8,719 bases of DNA from Candidatus Aenigmatarchaeota archaeon (GTDB taxonomy: Archaea > Aenigmatarchaeota > Aenigmatarchaeia > PWEA01 > B50-G16), in assembly GCA_003663345.1 (NCBI GenBank), contig QMZU01000024.1:1-8719 (forward strand). Direction: 5' to 3'. Of the stretch, positions 7,401 through 8,719 are shown in pieces. The position numbers were made by a program, and so were the translations under genes. Numbering within the stretch: the stretch's first letter is position 1; each line of letters begins with the position of its first letter. The notes under the pieces are model-generated. The model was not told where the DNA came from. It saw only the letters and a program-made list of their open reading frames with translations, and did no database searches.

Positions 7401-8719
7401 CTCTTGTAATATTAGTTGGGTAATCTATGATGTACGCAACCAGAGGCATTATTCTTAGTATGTCATTTTCGTATTCTTCCCAGCTGTGGTTTTCATTTCC
7501 TGGATTTGTGTATGACACAGTCACATTTATTGGGTACTCTCCGAAAGGTGTGTCCTGTGTGGTTGTTATGTTAAACACGGCAGTCTCTGTGGCGTATGGT
7601 TGTACATTGCCAATTTCACAGTACTGCTTGGATGTTGTTGAACAATTACAGCTCATTCCTGTTATGTTTGGACAGTTAATTGTAACATTGACTTTTGTTA
7701 GGTTTTTGCTCCAAGGGTTTGTTATGTTAAATATGTATATCGTGCTAATCTCAGGCGTTATCTCCGAATCATTAAGGTATCCTGTAAAATTGTCTGGAAC
7801 ATGGTGTATTGTGAACTCAATCAAGTTTCTGTTCGGTGGCATTCCGCCATGGAACCAACTTATTGTGACATTGAACTTGTAAGTCCCAGCTGTTGTTGTG
7901 GTTATGTTATATCCTGAACTTTCATTGTTGAACTCTGCTTCGCAACTCTGGTTTGAGTTGAGTTGGAAACATTGTTTGGTTTCTGTCTTAAACCACTGTG
8001 CTATTTGTCCTGATGGTTCAACAATGTTTAGCGTAATTGTTATGTTTTGTGCCGTTGATAGTCCAGTGTTATTTGCTGTTACATTAACCCATCCTATGTT
8101 GTCATACGTTTCATACTCGTTTATGAAACGGGTAAAATTGTTCTCATGTTCCAGTTCTTCAAGTGTTACATTCGGCACAGCTATCCTTATGGTCGTATTG
8201 TCATAATATGTTGTTGCATTATAAAGTAGGGTGGCGTTAGTTGTGATGCTGCAGTTAATAACTGTTGTCCCTGTTCCTGTCACGTTCCAGTTAAACTCAG
8301 CATATCCGCTTGTGTTTGTGTAATTAACACCTATCAACGTTGTTTTATTCCAGAATCTTACTGGATAGTTAGCCACTGGCAGAGAGTTGTTAGCATCTAT
8401 TACTCTGCATGCTATTCTTAAGTTTTGGTAAACCCTGTGTTCGCCATTAACAGGGGATATCAAACTTATGTTTGCAAACCCTGTTACGTTCCAATGCAAT
8501 GTAGATGAGTTGTTGATGTAGCCACTTGTGTCATTTGCGTAGATTGTTGCATTATAGCGTCCTGCTTGCAGGTTGGTATATGTAAGATTGTAATATGAGC
8601 TGGAATTTGACATTGTCATGTTTACTGTAGAAGTGTTAGGCATTGTGATAGATACCCACACAGTGTCTACTTGTTTGTTGTCAGTGACTGTTGCTGTTAT
8701 ATTAACTGTTTTACCATAC
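4411..8719 (-). CDS. Giant multidomain surface/adhesin-like protein, main part (5' end outside window, 3' end cut by frameshift)
   Basis: The frame is open to the right edge. A GTG at 8661 is the first possible internal start, but 19 codons upstream of it stay in frame and complete an Ig-like strand pattern (YGKTVNITATVTDN), so the true start lies outside. Numbered from that GTG, the modules are: end of an Ig-like domain (1-61); Ig-like (64-160, C85/C137); CARDB-like (165-290, C231/C240); NEW3-like (291-400, four Cys at 330-348); NEW3-like (405-512); macroglobulin-like Ig domains (515-612, 614-708); DUF2341-like (737-858, starting WWNSTWNYRIPVSI); glutamine-amidotransferase/ThuA-like Rossmann domain (868-1068); beta domain (1075-1190); two Ig-like domains with Cys pairs (1196-1289, 1290-1382); and the first half of an FN3 (1383-1416). 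The sequence is packed with N-X-S/T sequons. An extracellular structural or adhesive role is inferred. The stop at 4411-4413 falls mid-domain and the rest follows in another frame. Confidence 0.9.
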   Translation of the reverse strand, partial: YGKTVNITATVTDNKQVDTVWVSITMPNTSTVNMTMSNSSSYYNLTYTNLQAGRYNATIYANDTSGYINNSSTLHWNVTGFANISLISPVNGEHRVYQNLRIACRVIDANNSLPVANYPVRFWNKTTLIGVNYTNTSGYAEFNWNVTGTGTTVINCSITTNATLLYNATTYYDNTTIRIAVPNVTLEELEHENNFTRFINEYETYDNIGWVNVTANNTGLSTAQNITITLNIVEPSGQIAQWFKTETKQCFQLNSNQSCEAEFNNESSGYNITTTTAGTYKFNVTISWFHGGMPPNRNLIEFTIHHVPDNFTGYLNDSEITPEISTIYIFNITNPWSKNLTKVNVTINCPNITGMSCNCSTTSKQYCEIGNVQPYATETAVFNITTTQDTPFGEYPINVTVSYTNPGNENHSWEEYENDILRIMPLVAYIIDYPTNITRGSGLANLTSYAKNIGTTDLDNVTLNWTLPHNWTNTTGSLKKFASRLVPEEKLWNNITITTTINATLGNQPIIVTANSPNATEDSDTKYVMVTANSFVYDITFNNTEPFRGETISITARLIYDNGTAVFNQSLIFQGSTTSTTNATGYATASYVVPQSATLGILNFSINVSHPGNYTISFTNPSSNTTNITVKDKVIIKTTRNPITTGYGQNITIIANITSGIAIDTATANITLPDGSVKKINLTSIGDEQFIGVFSYTWQKGQYNFTVWANNTGGTSNTSSKDYFFIKANATININVTNALYGPNRVVNLSGVAGAEWWNSTWNYRIPVSINSTDYNRTDIVVVLSINFTDVLTNELGIIGQTFDNNSIRIIEVTSLRGMVKPYNESQDYFFVEVKNKSHYNASTNAYVELIWILNGTTMADSSRYYYVYFDTLENGPKNATGFKTGLRLHKGIAYVANQQDYAGSYDAVQSIVTEYEKTESFFDSTVVNLEPDNYSMVIFGEDSLDTTEQTIVGLNNSFRNKLEDYVARGGIVISQWVTGTPDQFLPGISVTDNAGETIVEPIETHELTTTPNDVRNFEFYGDEGIYSSTTYTLVDTIEDSSSTTILRIIKHKAGYVFMEDFGYATSNSTLWEAIYENYLWYLINHTNNDMDITRGDAESYSKNSKLTNVGSTNLSGYFIMKVQTNNSGEWTDISQVVVNDTNTKKQRTINSSNEITLHNIWNGPGEGSGWNTDSYDYGYYRAVVMLTGPNGTILKNENNSNISGFSIFYLDTLQPNITLISPNDNYHTKNLNITFVYIPYENYGVESCNFVLNNKINMTDSNVSVSQQNNFSIVNMSEGLHEWYINCTDKAGNVNKSEVRTIVIDLTGPSIQLLTPPDYNTSNTTVMLNWTIIDYADTNFTCNVTIDGLVNVTNITVFNNTPANVTISGLDEGVHVWNISCWDTLNNSNTSETRNLTIIRGPANVTAKMDSDRNSVIINWSPLWYADSYNIYQL
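4420..4427 (-). repeat. (AT)4 run at the frameshift point of the giant surface gene
   Basis: Read on the minus strand, the FN3 codons are TAC AAT ATA TAT and then CAG CTG TAA, which ends the frame. With one more AT unit they read TAC AAT ATA TAT ATC AGC TGT AAC, giving Y-N-I-Y-I-S-C-N, which restores the domain and the downstream frame. Loss of one dinucleotide by slippage is the simplest cause. A real mutation, a mixed population, or a read/assembly error would all look the same here. Confidence 0.7.

Noticed and set aside
132..8206. Several plus-strand open frames of 60-150 codons
   Set aside because: They lie opposite well-supported minus-strand genes and show no domain, only Val/Leu/Phe-rich runs that mirror the Asn/Thr-rich sense codons.
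4500..8700. Recurring GTTATGTT-like words on the plus strand, looking like a dispersed repeat
   Set aside because: They are reverse complements of frequent N-I-T and N-V-T codon strings and have no regular spacing.

Overview
The window is a block of genes for secreted, cell-surface proteins, all on the minus strand and reading from the right edge to the left edge. It shows no RNA gene, mobile element, CRISPR array or metabolic enzyme. The proteins are chains of beta-sandwich modules (Ig-like, CARDB/NEW3-like, FN3, cadherin-like). They are very rich in Asn, Thr and Ser and crowded with N-X-S/T sequons. The only membrane segments visible are signal peptides and one C-terminal anchor. This style, together with a PGF-pre-PGF-like domain, a DUF2341-like domain and archaeal-type Shine-Dalgarno sites, suggests an archaeon. 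A DPANN lineage such as Woesearchaeota, Pacearchaeota or Aenigmarchaeota is likely, but no marker gene is present, so this is inference.

Layout in transcription order. (1) 8719-4411 and 4421-3639 are two parts of one giant surface protein. Its 5' end lies beyond the right edge. The reading frame breaks inside an FN3 domain at a short AT-dinucleotide run (4420-4427); adding one AT unit would rejoin it into a protein of at least about 1,690 residues. It carries serial Ig/CARDB/NEW3-like domains, a DUF2341-like domain followed by a glutamine-amidotransferase-like (ThuA-like) Rossmann domain, more Ig-like domains, the broken FN3, and two copies of a 'GYW' module at its C-terminus. (2) 3655-1853 encodes a 600-residue protein with a signal peptide, a carboxypeptidase-regulatory-like domain, two cadherin-like domains, a PGF-pre-PGF-like domain, a second regulatory-like domain and a C-terminal transmembrane anchor. 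(3) 1834-53 encodes a 593-residue secreted protein whose first domain is paralogous to the first domain of (2). It then has CARDB-like, Ig-like and other beta domains and no visible anchor. (4) 51-1 is the first 17 codons of a further gene that begins with a hydrophobic, signal-like stretch and starts one base after the stop of (3).

Spacings are a 17-bp overlap, an 18-bp gap and a 1-bp gap, so the genes are almost certainly one transcription unit. Its promoter is to the right of the window and its terminator to the left. The simplest reading is an operon for a heavily glycosylated surface layer, appendage or adhesin complex, with the 600-residue protein as a candidate membrane-anchored partner. 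The plus strand holds nothing convincing.
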